Positions 17,659 through 25,258 of a stretch of 27,740 nt of DNA are shown here, one piece after another. Position 1 is the stretch's first letter; every line of letters begins with the position of its first letter. The notes below the pieces were generated by a model. It searched no databases. It was not told the origin of the DNA and worked only from the letters and a program-made list of their open reading frames with translations. Made by a program: the position numbers and the translations under genes. The DNA is from DALYJJ01 sp031969915 (GTDB lineage Bacteria > Acidobacteriota > Terriglobia > Bryobacterales > Bryobacteraceae), in the NCBI GenBank assembly GCA_031969915.1, contig DALYJJ010000083.1, forward strand, positions 1 to 27,740, in the 5' to 3' direction.

Positions 17659-17887
17659 ACTGCCGGATATAGTTCGTGTCGAAGATGCCCCCCGGGAGCT
17701 GGTCGAATTGCTCCATCTCAATGGCTTCCAGGAAACGGGAACTAATCTTCGTCGTTTCAACAATTTGCTTGAGGGATACCCCGGCTGCTTGCCGACGGCT
17801 GGGCAAGTACAGTTCTAAGGGTCGCGCGGCGCGCTTCGGGCTCGCCTGTCGGCTCACGGTATCTAAAGCTCCGTTCGCTCCAATCAT
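17516..17887 (-). CDS. RodZ-like helix-turn-helix protein
   Basis: This is a 123-residue protein with an HTH_25/RodZ-type DNA-binding-like domain: SRRQAAGVSLKQIVETTKIS, SRFLEAIEMEQFDQLPGG and IFDTNYIRQYAEAIRMDP. In RodZ this domain is cytoplasmic and followed by a membrane helix and a periplasmic domain; here the frame ends after GFRWVRFVTS with no membrane helix. ATG 17887 has GGAG nine bases upstream. The stop (17516-17518) falls inside the signal-peptide codons of the next gene, which lies in the +1 frame; that gene supplies a membrane-like helix and outer domains, reminiscent of a split RodZ. Stand-alone HTH proteins of this size do occur. It is divergent from the cytochrome c genes. Confidence 0.8.
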   Translation of the reverse strand: MIGANGALDTVSRQASPKRAARPLELYLPSRRQAAGVSLKQIVETTKISSRFLEAIEMEQFDQLPGGIFDTNYIRQYAEAIRMDPAPVLDLYYRRSKSAGSEAGTPSGGNGSSGFRWVRFVTS

Positions 17888-17955
17888 ACCCTATACTCCG
17901 TTAGGGTCACGTTCCATTCTTCTCAAACTATCGGTTAAAATTGTTCGTACATCAG

Positions 17956-17968
17956 CTTGCTGGGCAAG
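17956..17968. promoter_or_regulatory. inverted repeat in divergent promoter region
   Basis: CTTGC-TGG-GCAAG is a perfect 5-bp inverted repeat in the 112-base gap (17888-17999) between the HTH gene (-) and the first cytochrome c gene (+). A weak sigma-70-like pair for the plus strand overlaps it: TTGCTG at 17957-17962 and TACTGT at 17979-17984 with a 16-base spacer. This arrangement could be an operator, but it rests on pattern only. Confidence 0.25.
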
Positions 17969-17999
17969 TTTTTCCGCATACTGTAAGAGGAGGATCGGG

Positions 18000-19352
18000 A
18001 TGCGCTTGTTTTGTGTCTTGTTTTGTGCCTTTGCGGCCACCTGTCTGGGGGCAGCCTCACTGGGGGCGGCGACCAACCCCACCACTGTCACTTTTAACAA
18101 ACACGTCGCGCCGATTTTGCAGAAGAACTGCCAGGGCTGCCATCGCCCGGGCGAAGCGGCGCCCATGTCATTGCTGAGCTACAAGGAGGCGCGTCCCTGG
18201 GCGAAAGCGATCCGGCAGGCGGTGCTGAACAAGCGCATGCCGCCGTGGTTTGCCGACCCCGCCCACGGCGTCTTCCGCAACGACCGGTCCCTCGCAAAGG
18301 CCGACATCGACACCTTGGCCGCCTGGGCCGACACAGGCGCCAGGGAAGGCGATAAAGCCGACGCGCCGCCTCCCGTCCAATTCCTCCAGGGCTGGAACAT
18401 CGGCAAGCCCGACGTGGTGTTCGAGATGCCGAATGCCTACCAGGTGCCGGCCTCGGGAACCATCGAGTATCAGTACATCGTGCTGCCCACGAACTTTAAG
18501 GAAGACAAGTGGGTTCAGATGGCGGAGGTCCGGCCGGGCAATCGCGCCGTCGTGCACCACGTGATCGCGTTTATCCGCGAGCCCGGTTCAAAGTGGATGA
18601 AGGACGCGCAGCCCGGCGTGCCGTTCGTGCCGCCGTCAAAGCGCCCGGGCGCCCAGCCGCAGCCCCAGGGCCAGCGCCGCGACGAGGATGGCATGGGCGG
18701 CGAGTTCCTGGTGGGCTACGCTCCCGGGACCATGCCGGAAGTCCTGGAGCCCGGCCGCGCCAAGCTCATCAAAGCAGGCAGCGACATCGTTTTCCAGATG
18801 CACTATACGGCCAACGGCAAGGCGCAGAGCGACCAGACCCATATCGGTCTGACCTTCGCGCGCCAGCCGGTGAAGGAGCGGGTAATGACGCTCGCCGTCG
18901 CGAACAACAAGTTCGTCATCCCGCCGGGCGACCCGGCCCACCGCGTCGACGCCAAACTCCCCTTCCACGGCGAAGCGACCCTGATCGGCCTGCTCCCCCA
19001 CATGCACCTGCGCGGCAAGAGCTTCGAATACCGCCTGGTTCGCGAGGACGGCGCGAAAGAAACCCTGCTGAACGTCCCCCGCTACGACTTCAACTGGCAG
19101 CTTTCCTACTACCCCAAGCAGCCCATCGCGCTCAAGCCGGGCATGACCCTGGAAGCCACGGCGCACTTCGACAACTCGGCCAATAACCCCGCGAACCCCG
19201 ACCCGAAGGCCGAAGTCCGCTACGGCGACCAGAGTTGGGAAGAGATGATGTTCGGCTTTTTCGACATCGCCTTCGACGTGAATAAGAATCCCGCCGACCT
19301 GCTGCGCGATCCCAAGAAGAAGCCCGCAGCCGGCGCGCGCACCGGAGATTAG
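18000..19352 (+). CDS. Cytochrome c / PHM-like copper monooxygenase fusion, copy 1
   Basis: This is a 450-residue exported protein. The frame is open upstream to 17676, but ATG 18000 with AGAGGAGGA directly before it and the signal peptide MRLFCVLFCAFAATCLGAAS mark the start. After the signal comes a haem c site C44-Q-G-C47-H48 within a planctomycete-type cytochrome domain (FNKHVAPILQKNCQGCH, KRMPPWFADPAHG). The rest resembles the two-domain copper type II monooxygenase (peptidylglycine hydroxylase, PHM) fold: H186-H187 in AVVHHVIAF, H268 in FQMHYT, H334-M-H336 in PHMHLRGKSFEY, and M416/M417 in WEEMMFGFFD. These match the PHM order HH...H...HxH...M with similar spacing, so both copper sites appear complete. 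Substrate unknown. It starts an operon of three related genes. Confidence 0.87.
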   Translation: MRLFCVLFCAFAATCLGAASLGAATNPTTVTFNKHVAPILQKNCQGCHRPGEAAPMSLLSYKEARPWAKAIRQAVLNKRMPPWFADPAHGVFRNDRSLAKADIDTLAAWADTGAREGDKADAPPPVQFLQGWNIGKPDVVFEMPNAYQVPASGTIEYQYIVLPTNFKEDKWVQMAEVRPGNRAVVHHVIAFIREPGSKWMKDAQPGVPFVPPSKRPGAQPQPQGQRRDEDGMGGEFLVGYAPGTMPEVLEPGRAKLIKAGSDIVFQMHYTANGKAQSDQTHIGLTFARQPVKERVMTLAVANNKFVIPPGDPAHRVDAKLPFHGEATLIGLLPHMHLRGKSFEYRLVREDGAKETLLNVPRYDFNWQLSYYPKQPIALKPGMTLEATAHFDNSANNPANPDPKAEVRYGDQSWEEMMFGFFDIAFDVNKNPADLLRDPKKKPAAGARTGD

Positions 19353-19353
19353 A

Positions 19354-20664
19354 TTGAAACTGGTTTGGCCTCTCCTTCTGGGCGGCGCTCTCACCCTGAG
19401 CGCCGCCCCTCCGACGTTCCATAAAGACGTTCTTCCCATCCTCCAGAAAGACTGCCAAAGCTGCCACCGGCGCGGAGAGATCGGGCCCATGGCCTTCCTT
19501 ACCTATAAGGAGACACGGCCCTGGGCCAAGGCCATCAAAACGGCCGTCTCCACCCGGCGCATGCCGCCCTGGTTCGCCGACCCGGCCCACGGCAAGTTTG
19601 AGAACGATCGCTCGATGAGCCCGGCCGACGTCGAAACGCTCATCGCCTGGGTGGACGCCGGCGCACCCGAAGGCAGCGCCAAACAGGCCCCCGCGCCGGT
19701 GCGTTGGGTGGACGGTTGGAATATCCAAAAGCCCGACCTGGTGGTGGGAATGCCCGCCCCGTTTCCCATTCCGGCCTCCGGCAAGATCGACTACCAGTAC
19801 ATCGTCGTCCCTACCGGCCTTACCGAGGACAAGTGGATTCAGATGGCCGAGGTCCGGCCCACCTTCCGCGGCGCCGTGCATCACGTGGTGGTGTACATCC
19901 GTGAACCGGAATCGAAATGGCTCCGCGGCGAGGCCCAGCCGGGAATTCCCTTCGTGCCTCCGCGCACCACGCCCGACGGCAAGCCCCGCAACGACATCGG
20001 CGGAGCGGGCAGCGATATCCTCCTGATCTACACCCCCGGCAACCTGCCGGAAATCTGGAAGCCCGGGCAGGCCAAGCTCATCAAAGCGGGCTCGGACGTG
20101 GTGTTCCAGATGCACTACACGGTGAACGGCAAGGCCGGCGCCGACCAAAGCTCGGTGGGCCTCGTCTTCGCCAAGGAGCCGCCCACGGAGCGCGTCATGA
20201 CGCTCTCCATCGCCAACACCCGGCTGGTGATTCCTCCCGGCGCCCCCGCCCACGAGGTGTCGGCCGCGATCAAGATCCCCAACGAGGCGAAGCTGGCCAG
20301 CTTCTTCCCGCACATGCACCTGCGCGGCAAATCGTTCGAGTACACGCTCACCCGCATGGACAACACCAAAGAGGTTCTGCTGCGCGTGCCCAAGTACGAT
20401 TTCAACTGGCAGCTCACCTACAAACTCGCCCAGCCGTTGAAGCTCGAGCCCGGCATGCAACTGCGCGCCACCGGCTGGTTCGACAACTCGCCCAATAACC
20501 CCTTCAACCCCGACCCGAAGGCCGAAGTGCGCTGGGGCGAACAAAGCTGGGAAGAGATGATGATCGGCTTTGTCGACCTGGTGATCGACGCCAAAATGGA
20601 CGCGCGTTCCTGGTTCCGGCGGCGGCCCGCCGCCCCCGCGCCGTCCCAGCCGGGCGGCGAATAG
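19354..20664 (+). CDS. Cytochrome c / PHM-like copper monooxygenase fusion, copy 2
   Basis: This is a 436-residue paralogue of the preceding protein, and the pair are clearly a tandem duplication. TTG 19354 begins one base after the first gene's stop and has GGAG six bases upstream. The signal peptide is short (KLVWPLLLGGALTLSAAP). The haem site is DCQSCH (CxxCH), followed by RRMPPWFADPAHG. All putative copper ligands are kept: H176-H177 (AVHHVVVYI), H254 (FQMHYT), H320-M-H322 (PHMHLRGKSFEYTL) and M402/M403 (WEEMMIGFVD). Conserved blocks shared with copy 1 include AKLIKAGSD and FDNS-NNP-NPDPKAEVR. The C-terminal tail is Pro/Ala/Arg-rich. Separate substrates or a heteromer are possible but cannot be told. 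Confidence 0.87.
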   Translation: MKLVWPLLLGGALTLSAAPPTFHKDVLPILQKDCQSCHRRGEIGPMAFLTYKETRPWAKAIKTAVSTRRMPPWFADPAHGKFENDRSMSPADVETLIAWVDAGAPEGSAKQAPAPVRWVDGWNIQKPDLVVGMPAPFPIPASGKIDYQYIVVPTGLTEDKWIQMAEVRPTFRGAVHHVVVYIREPESKWLRGEAQPGIPFVPPRTTPDGKPRNDIGGAGSDILLIYTPGNLPEIWKPGQAKLIKAGSDVVFQMHYTVNGKAGADQSSVGLVFAKEPPTERVMTLSIANTRLVIPPGAPAHEVSAAIKIPNEAKLASFFPHMHLRGKSFEYTLTRMDNTKEVLLRVPKYDFNWQLTYKLAQPLKLEPGMQLRATGWFDNSPNNPFNPDPKAEVRWGEQSWEEMMIGFVDLVIDAKMDARSWFRRRPAAPAPSQPGGE

Positions 20665-20665
20665 C

Positions 20666-21349
20666 GTGAGCCTTCGGTGGATCCTGTTCGCGGGGCTGGC
20701 GGCCGCCGGCGCCGCCCAGGCTCATGAGCAGATCACCACCCGGCTCACCTGGTCGCGCGAGGTCTCGCGCATCGTGCACCGGCGGTGCGCGTCCTGCCAC
20801 CGTGCCGGCGGCCCCGCCCCCATGCCCCTGATCCGGTACGAGGACGCCCGCCCCTGGGCCGCGGCCATCGCCGAGGAGGTGCTCGAGCGCCGCATGCCCC
20901 CCTGGGCCGCGGTGAAAGGCTTCGGCGAGTTCCGCCACGAGATGGCGCTCTCCCAGGAGGAGATCACCGTGATCGCCGACTGGGCCACCGGCGGCGCCCC
21001 CGAAGGCGACCCCGCGCTGGCGCCCCCCGCAAGCCCTCCGCCGAAGGCTCCCCCACAGCCGCGCCCAATCCGCGCCCGCCGCCTGCCCTTGCGCGATACC
21101 CTGCGCCTCCACGCGCCGGTTCGCCTCATCGCCATCCGCCCGTCAGGCCTGGCCGAAGGCGCGAGCGTGCAAATCACCGCCGAACGCCCCGACGGCGCGG
21201 CCGAGCCGCTGCTCTGGATCCGTAACCACCGCGCGCGCTTCACCCGCGATTACGAATTCCGCGCCCCCATCCTCCTCCCGCCCGGCACCCGCCTCACCGC
21301 CGCGCCCCCCGGCGCCGGCTCCGTCACGCTGCTCATCGGCGCCCGGTAG
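20666..21349 (+). CDS. Short secreted cytochrome c protein, third member lacking the copper domains
   Basis: This is a 227-residue protein starting at GTG 20666, one base after the previous stop. It has a signal peptide (LRWILFAGLAAAGAAQAHEQ), then the same cytochrome domain as its neighbours: haem site C41-A-S-C44-H45, MPLIRYEDARPWAAAIAEEV, RRMPPWAA and IADWATGGAPEGD. A proline-rich linker (about 115-140) leads to a short beta-rich tail (QITAERPDGAAEPLLWIRNH, PPGTRLTAAPPGAGS). None of the HH, HxH or EEMM copper motifs is present. It may pass electrons to the two preceding monooxygenase-like proteins. The tail resembles no family I can name. Confidence 0.8.
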   Translation: MSLRWILFAGLAAAGAAQAHEQITTRLTWSREVSRIVHRRCASCHRAGGPAPMPLIRYEDARPWAAAIAEEVLERRMPPWAAVKGFGEFRHEMALSQEEITVIADWATGGAPEGDPALAPPASPPPKAPPQPRPIRARRLPLRDTLRLHAPVRLIAIRPSGLAEGASVQITAERPDGAAEPLLWIRNHRARFTRDYEFRAPILLPPGTRLTAAPPGAGSVTLLIGAR

Positions 21350-21383
21350 AAAGCCCGTCTCAGTGTCGCGACCATCCGGAGCC

Positions 21384-21410
21384 AAGGAACGCCACGCCTC
21401 AATTGTTCGC
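21384..21410 (+). repeat. fragment similar to the 3' end of the second antitoxin gene
   Basis: These 27 bases match 27036-27062 (inside the excisionase-like antitoxin gene) at 24 of 27 positions and encode the same K-E-R-H-A-S-I-V-R in the plus-strand frame. No start or upstream antitoxin sequence is present; the cytochrome gene ends at 21349. It looks like the leftover tail of a lost antitoxin gene in the 63-base gap before the PIN gene. Confidence 0.5.
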
Positions 21411-21412
21411 GA

Positions 21413-21832
21413 CTACCGCAGAAGGTATCGCTCCACGCGATCTGAGGTCCACACGGCGACACCACAGCCAAAGAAGTCGTCCTCGCACCAGATGGGGCAA
21501 CCGGTCGCAAGTGCGCACGCCAGCACGGGCCAGTCGTCTGGATCGCGCTTACCTATGAGGTCCACGGCTTCGTGCCGGTACGCCTCGTAGGCGTCCTCTT
21601 GCAGCACTTCGGTGAGAGCCGCCAGTGCCCGCAGCAGCTTCAACGCGACTTCGGGCTCGCTACCGCGCTGAGCGGCCAGGGCAGCCAGATGCTCCTCGGC
21701 TTCAAAAAGGGCGGTTGCGGGAACGAAGAACGTGGCTTGCTCGCAGTAGGTTTCGAGAAGTCGCCGCGTTCTCGTTCCAAGCACGGACCGGATGAGAATG
21801 TTCGCGTCAACTACGAGAGCCTTCGCGGGCAC
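21413..21832 (-). CDS. PIN-domain toxin (VapC-like)
   Basis: This is a 139-residue PIN-domain ribonuclease, the toxin of a type II toxin-antitoxin pair. Acidic active-site residues are visible: D9 in LVVDANILIRS, E44 in ALFEAEEHL, the Asp cluster in KRDPDDWPVLACALATG, and a late CEDDFFGCGV. The GTG start at 21832 lies within the antitoxin gene, whose end it overlaps by 26 bases, with GAGG just upstream; this is usual for these pairs. RNA target unknown. Confidence 0.85.
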   Translation of the reverse strand: MPAKALVVDANILIRSVLGTRTRRLLETYCEQATFFVPATALFEAEEHLAALAAQRGSEPEVALKLLRALAALTEVLQEDAYEAYRHEAVDLIGKRDPDDWPVLACALATGCPIWCEDDFFGCGVAVWTSDRVERYLLR

Positions 21833-22100
21833 GTCGCCTCTTCTCCCGGTCGGCGCTGCGAATCGCCTTGTACTCAGCCATCAGTTCATCCTCGCTGGCG
21901 CCCCAGGAGGCGATGATCTGGTCCAGGTCCTTGGCCGCCGCGCGGAGCGCCTCCAATTGGGCCTTGCGGCTTTGCTTTTGGGCCGGAATGTAGTAGCCGA
22001 GCGTCTTACCGTGACGCTCGATAGCCAGCGGCGTGCCCGCCTCAAGATAGCCGGCGAGCTTTTCGCGGAACTCTCGGACGCCAACCTTGATGGTTTCCAT
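21807..22100 (-). CDS. Phd/YefM-like antitoxin
   Basis: This is a 97-residue antitoxin of the prevent-host-death type. The N-terminal half METIKVGVREFREKLAGYLE followed by GTPLAIERHGKTLGYYIP is the conserved Phd DNA-binding fold. The rest is a charged helical tail (AKDLDQIIASWGASEDELMA, EKRRRAREGSRS) that would bind and block the PIN toxin. It is transcribed first, as expected for such operons. A possible -10 (TATGAT, 22121-22126 on the minus strand) and a GTAC-N5-GTAC repeat (22106-22118) lie just upstream and may be the autoregulatory site; no good -35 was seen. Confidence 0.87.
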   Translation of the reverse strand: METIKVGVREFREKLAGYLEAGTPLAIERHGKTLGYYIPAQKQSRKAQLEALRAAAKDLDQIIASWGASEDELMAEYKAIRSADREKRRRAREGSRS

Positions 22101-22330
22101 ATTGCGTACTCACTGTACACATCATAGCCCGTCGTGACAGTCAATAAGGAACACTGTGGAGGCCGTCCCATCTTCCGTCCACGCCCCTGCCAGTTCCGCC
22201 CGGCAGGCTGGCGCTGGTAGGGTTTGCTCGTGCAAACGTGCAGAAGTCACAACGGGTTGAGAGTCTCAATTCGCCCAATCAACACTCAACCTTAACTCAA
22301 CTGTGATCTTTCGCTGGTAGCCTACGGGGA
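22101..22330. promoter_or_regulatory. divergent intergenic region with inverted repeats before the TonB receptor
   Basis: This 230-base gap separates the Phd antitoxin (-) from the TonB receptor (+). Near the receptor it holds TTGAGA-G-TCTCAA (22257-22269), a perfect 6+1+6 inverted repeat, inside a wider pair GGTTGAG (22255-22261) and CTCAACC (22285-22291). CTCAA recurs at 22265, 22285 and 22296. A short TGACAGTCA lies at 22135-22143. No coding sequence was seen. The receptor promoter could not be fixed. Confidence 0.4.
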
Positions 22331-25168
22331 ATGTTCAAACGTCTATCTCTCGCTACTGTATTATTGCTGCTGCTTTTCACGGGGCCGGCGCTGCTCGCAC
22401 AATCCGAATCCGGAAACGCCGCGCTGCAGGGTTTGGCACTTGATCCCTCCGGTTCGCGGATTTCTTTAGCTCGGGTAACAGTCGTGAGCGAAGAGACCAG
22501 CCTCAGACGAGAAACCATCACCGATGACCAGGGCCGTTTTTTCGTGCCGGTCCTGCCCGTTGGCCGCTACCGCGTGGAGGTTTCGGCCCCGAATTTCCGC
22601 CCAGCGGTGCGAACGGGACTCGTGCTGGCCGTGGGCGAAGCCGTGCCGCTGACCGTCCAACTGGAAGTGGCGGCCACGGCCGAGGCCGTTACCGTCGCGG
22701 CGGAAGCGGCCGCCGTCGATCCTCAGCAATCCGCCAGCTCGTCCAGCATCTCCTCCCGGTCCATCGACAGCCTGCCTGTGCGCGGGCGCAACTTCGTTGA
22801 GTTCGTGCAGTTGACGCCTGGCGTGATGCAGGAATCCGACCGCAGCGGCATTGTTGTCGCCGGCCAGCGATCCATCAACAGTAACGTCGCCATCGACGGC
22901 GCGGACTTTAACGACGCCCTACAGGGCAACCAGCGCGGCGGAAATCAAGCCACCTTCTTCTTCCCCCAGTCCGCGGTACGCGAATTTCAGGTGGTGCGGA
23001 GCGGCGCAAGCGCCGAAATCGGCCGCACCAACGCCGGCTTCGTCAACGCCGTCACCAAGTCTGGCAGCAACGAAGTACATGGCGACGCGTTTTACTTCAA
23101 TCGCAACAAACACCTCACTTCGCCCGATGCCTTCGGCCGCAAGCTCGACAACCGCCAGAATCAATTCGGCGGATCCATCGGCGGAGCGATAAAGAAGGAC
23201 AAGGCGTTCTACTTCGCCGCCATCGAACAAAACCTGCTGCGGGTTCCGTTCGTCGTCAAGTTCCAGCAACAGGCGGCGGGTGTCGTCGTGCCAGCGGAGC
23301 TCAGGGCGCTCGAAGGCGAGCAGCGCGGCACCAACAGTCCCACGGCCCTGTTCCTCAGGCAGGACACGAATCTGAGCGACCGCCATTCCCTCAATGTCGC
23401 TTACAACTTCACCCGAATGCGCGGCGAGAACTTCAACTTCGATTCCCCCCAACAGGATGTCGCAGCCACCGCCAACTATCAATACCGCAGCGATAGCCAG
23501 GCGGGAAAGATCGGCCTGGTCAGCGTACTTACTCCCCGCCTGATTAATGAACTCCGAGGCCAGATCGCCACCGATTACCGCACCGAGCAGCCGAACGTCG
23601 TGCAGGCCGCCATTGTCATCAACGGGTTTGGCACGCTTGGCGCCGACAGCGGTCGCCCCCGCGTTTTCGATTCCCGCCGCTATCAGGTTTCCAATAACCT
23701 CTCCTACACCGCCGGCCGCCATTTCCTCCGCATCGGCACGGACCTGAACGTGAACGCTTTCAACCAACAGCGCGAATCGAACATAGCGGGCCGATACGAT
23801 TTCACCAATCTCGCCAATTACGTAGCCCGCAACATCAGCCGTTACCGCCAGACTCTTTCCAGGGTAACCGCGGAAGAACTTACCTTCCGCGGCCACGGAC
23901 AGGAACTCGCCTTTTTCATTAACGACAAATGGAACCTCACCCGCACCGTTACTGTTACCGCGGGTCTTCGCTGGGAGGGCCAGTGGAACCCCCAGCCAAC
24001 CAAGCCCAATCCCGCCTTTCCCCAGACCGCGCGCATTCCCAACGACCTCTCCCAATGGCAGCCCCGCCTGGGAATCTCGTGGAATCCCGGCGGGAGTGAC
24101 AAGACCGTCGTTCGCGTTTCAGCCGGCATCTATACCGCGCGAACGCCGGCGAACCTGTTTCAGCGCGTGTTCACCAATAACGGCATCTCGGCGCTTGCCA
24201 TCGACTCGCGCACGGATCCAGCCGTCTTGCCGCTGCTCCGTTTCCCCGGAAACCTCGAGATCCTTCCGGCCAACCTCCGTGTCCCCGTTCAACGGATCTT
24301 CGGCTTCGCCGGCGATTTCGTAAACCCACAGTCCGGACAGGTTTCGGCGTCGATCGAACACACTGTGCGTCGTGACCTTGTGCTTTCGGCCGGCTACCTT
24401 CGCAACTCAACCTGGAACCTCCAGCGCCGCCTCGACCGCAATCTCTTCCCGCCCACGATCAACGCGCAGGGCATGCCCGTCTATCCCACGACGCGGCCCA
24501 ACCCTTCCATCGGCATCCTGAGTATCAACGAAAGCTCCGCGCACTCCTCCTACGACGGCCTGCTCTTGACCGCTTCCAAGCGCTACTCCAAACGCTATCT
24601 CTTCCAGGTCAACTACACTTACTCTAAGACCCGGGACGACGATTCCAACGAGCGTAACTTCAGCCAGGAACCCGCGCTCAACGTTTATGATCTGACTTCG
24701 CAGCGAGCGGCTTCCAAGCAAGACATCCGGCATAACTGGAATGCCAACGGCACCGTTGACCTCGGCTGGGGCTTTACCTTCAGCGGTATCCTCCTGTCCC
24801 GCAGCGGCCTTCCCTTCACGCGCGTCATCGGTTTTGACACGCAGAACGATGGCAATGACGATAACGACCGCGCCATCGTGAACGGAGCCGTGGTTCCCCG
24901 CAACAACGGCCGCCAGCCCGCTTTCTTCAGCACGGATCTACGGCTAATGAAGTCAATTCGTTTCGGCGACCGCAAATCGCTGATGCTCTCGGCCGAGGGC
25001 TTTAACGTCACCAAGCACGCCAATCGCAATTTCGGCAACGACGGCGTCAGCGCCTGGGGTACTCCCGCGGCCCCGGTTGCCACTCGCGATCGGCCGCTCT
25101 TCGCGCCATCCACCGCCCGTTACGGCGGCCCGCGCCAGATGCAATTGGGCGCGCGATTCGTCTTTTGA
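22331..25168 (+). CDS. Oar-like TonB-dependent receptor
   Basis: This is an intact 945-residue outer-membrane receptor. It has a signal peptide (FKRLSLATVLLLLLFTGPAL), then a carboxypeptidase-regulatory-like domain (NAALQGLALDPSGSRISLAR, TDDQGRFFVPVLPVGRYRVE), a TonB plug (SLPVRGRNFVEFVQLTPGVM, NVAIDGADFNDALQGNQRGG, FVNAVTKSGSNEVHGDAFYF) and a long beta barrel that ends in LGARFVF with the expected terminal aromatic residue. It is shorter than the frameshifted receptor at 1347-4801 and diverged from it, so the two are not recent copies. The ATG 22331 has only a poor GGGGA-like site touching it. The substrate is unknown; related receptors in Acidobacteriota are linked to polymer or complex-carbon uptake. 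Confidence 0.9.
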   Translation: MFKRLSLATVLLLLLFTGPALLAQSESGNAALQGLALDPSGSRISLARVTVVSEETSLRRETITDDQGRFFVPVLPVGRYRVEVSAPNFRPAVRTGLVLAVGEAVPLTVQLEVAATAEAVTVAAEAAAVDPQQSASSSSISSRSIDSLPVRGRNFVEFVQLTPGVMQESDRSGIVVAGQRSINSNVAIDGADFNDALQGNQRGGNQATFFFPQSAVREFQVVRSGASAEIGRTNAGFVNAVTKSGSNEVHGDAFYFNRNKHLTSPDAFGRKLDNRQNQFGGSIGGAIKKDKAFYFAAIEQNLLRVPFVVKFQQQAAGVVVPAELRALEGEQRGTNSPTALFLRQDTNLSDRHSLNVAYNFTRMRGENFNFDSPQQDVAATANYQYRSDSQAGKIGLVSVLTPRLINELRGQIATDYRTEQPNVVQAAIVINGFGTLGADSGRPRVFDSRRYQVSNNLSYTAGRHFLRIGTDLNVNAFNQQRESNIAGRYDFTNLANYVARNISRYRQTLSRVTAEELTFRGHGQELAFFINDKWNLTRTVTVTAGLRWEGQWNPQPTKPNPAFPQTARIPNDLSQWQPRLGISWNPGGSDKTVVRVSAGIYTARTPANLFQRVFTNNGISALAIDSRTDPAVLPLLRFPGNLEILPANLRVPVQRIFGFAGDFVNPQSGQVSASIEHTVRRDLVLSAGYLRNSTWNLQRRLDRNLFPPTINAQGMPVYPTTRPNPSIGILSINESSAHSSYDGLLLTASKRYSKRYLFQVNYTYSKTRDDDSNERNFSQEPALNVYDLTSQRAASKQDIRHNWNANGTVDLGWGFTFSGILLSRSGLPFTRVIGFDTQNDGNDDNDRAIVNGAVVPRNNGRQPAFFSTDLRLMKSIRFGDRKSLMLSAEGFNVTKHANRNFGNDGVSAWGTPAAPVATRDRPLFAPSTARYGGPRQMQLGARFVF

Positions 25169-25258
25169 TCCGCCTTCCTGTTTCTTGCGCCGAAGCCGGC
25201 TGGCAGCGATTCGGATGCGCCTTCCGCTCGAAGCTGAGAGACTGAAAGCCTACAAGCT

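Noticed and set aside
19132..20544. 470-codon minus-strand open frame opposite the second cytochrome/copper gene
   Set aside because: Antisense shadow; the composition is His/Gly/Val-rich and no family is recognisable.
22919..24055. 378-codon minus-strand open frame inside the TonB receptor gene
   Set aside because: It is antisense to a clear receptor and has no start signal or recognisable domain.
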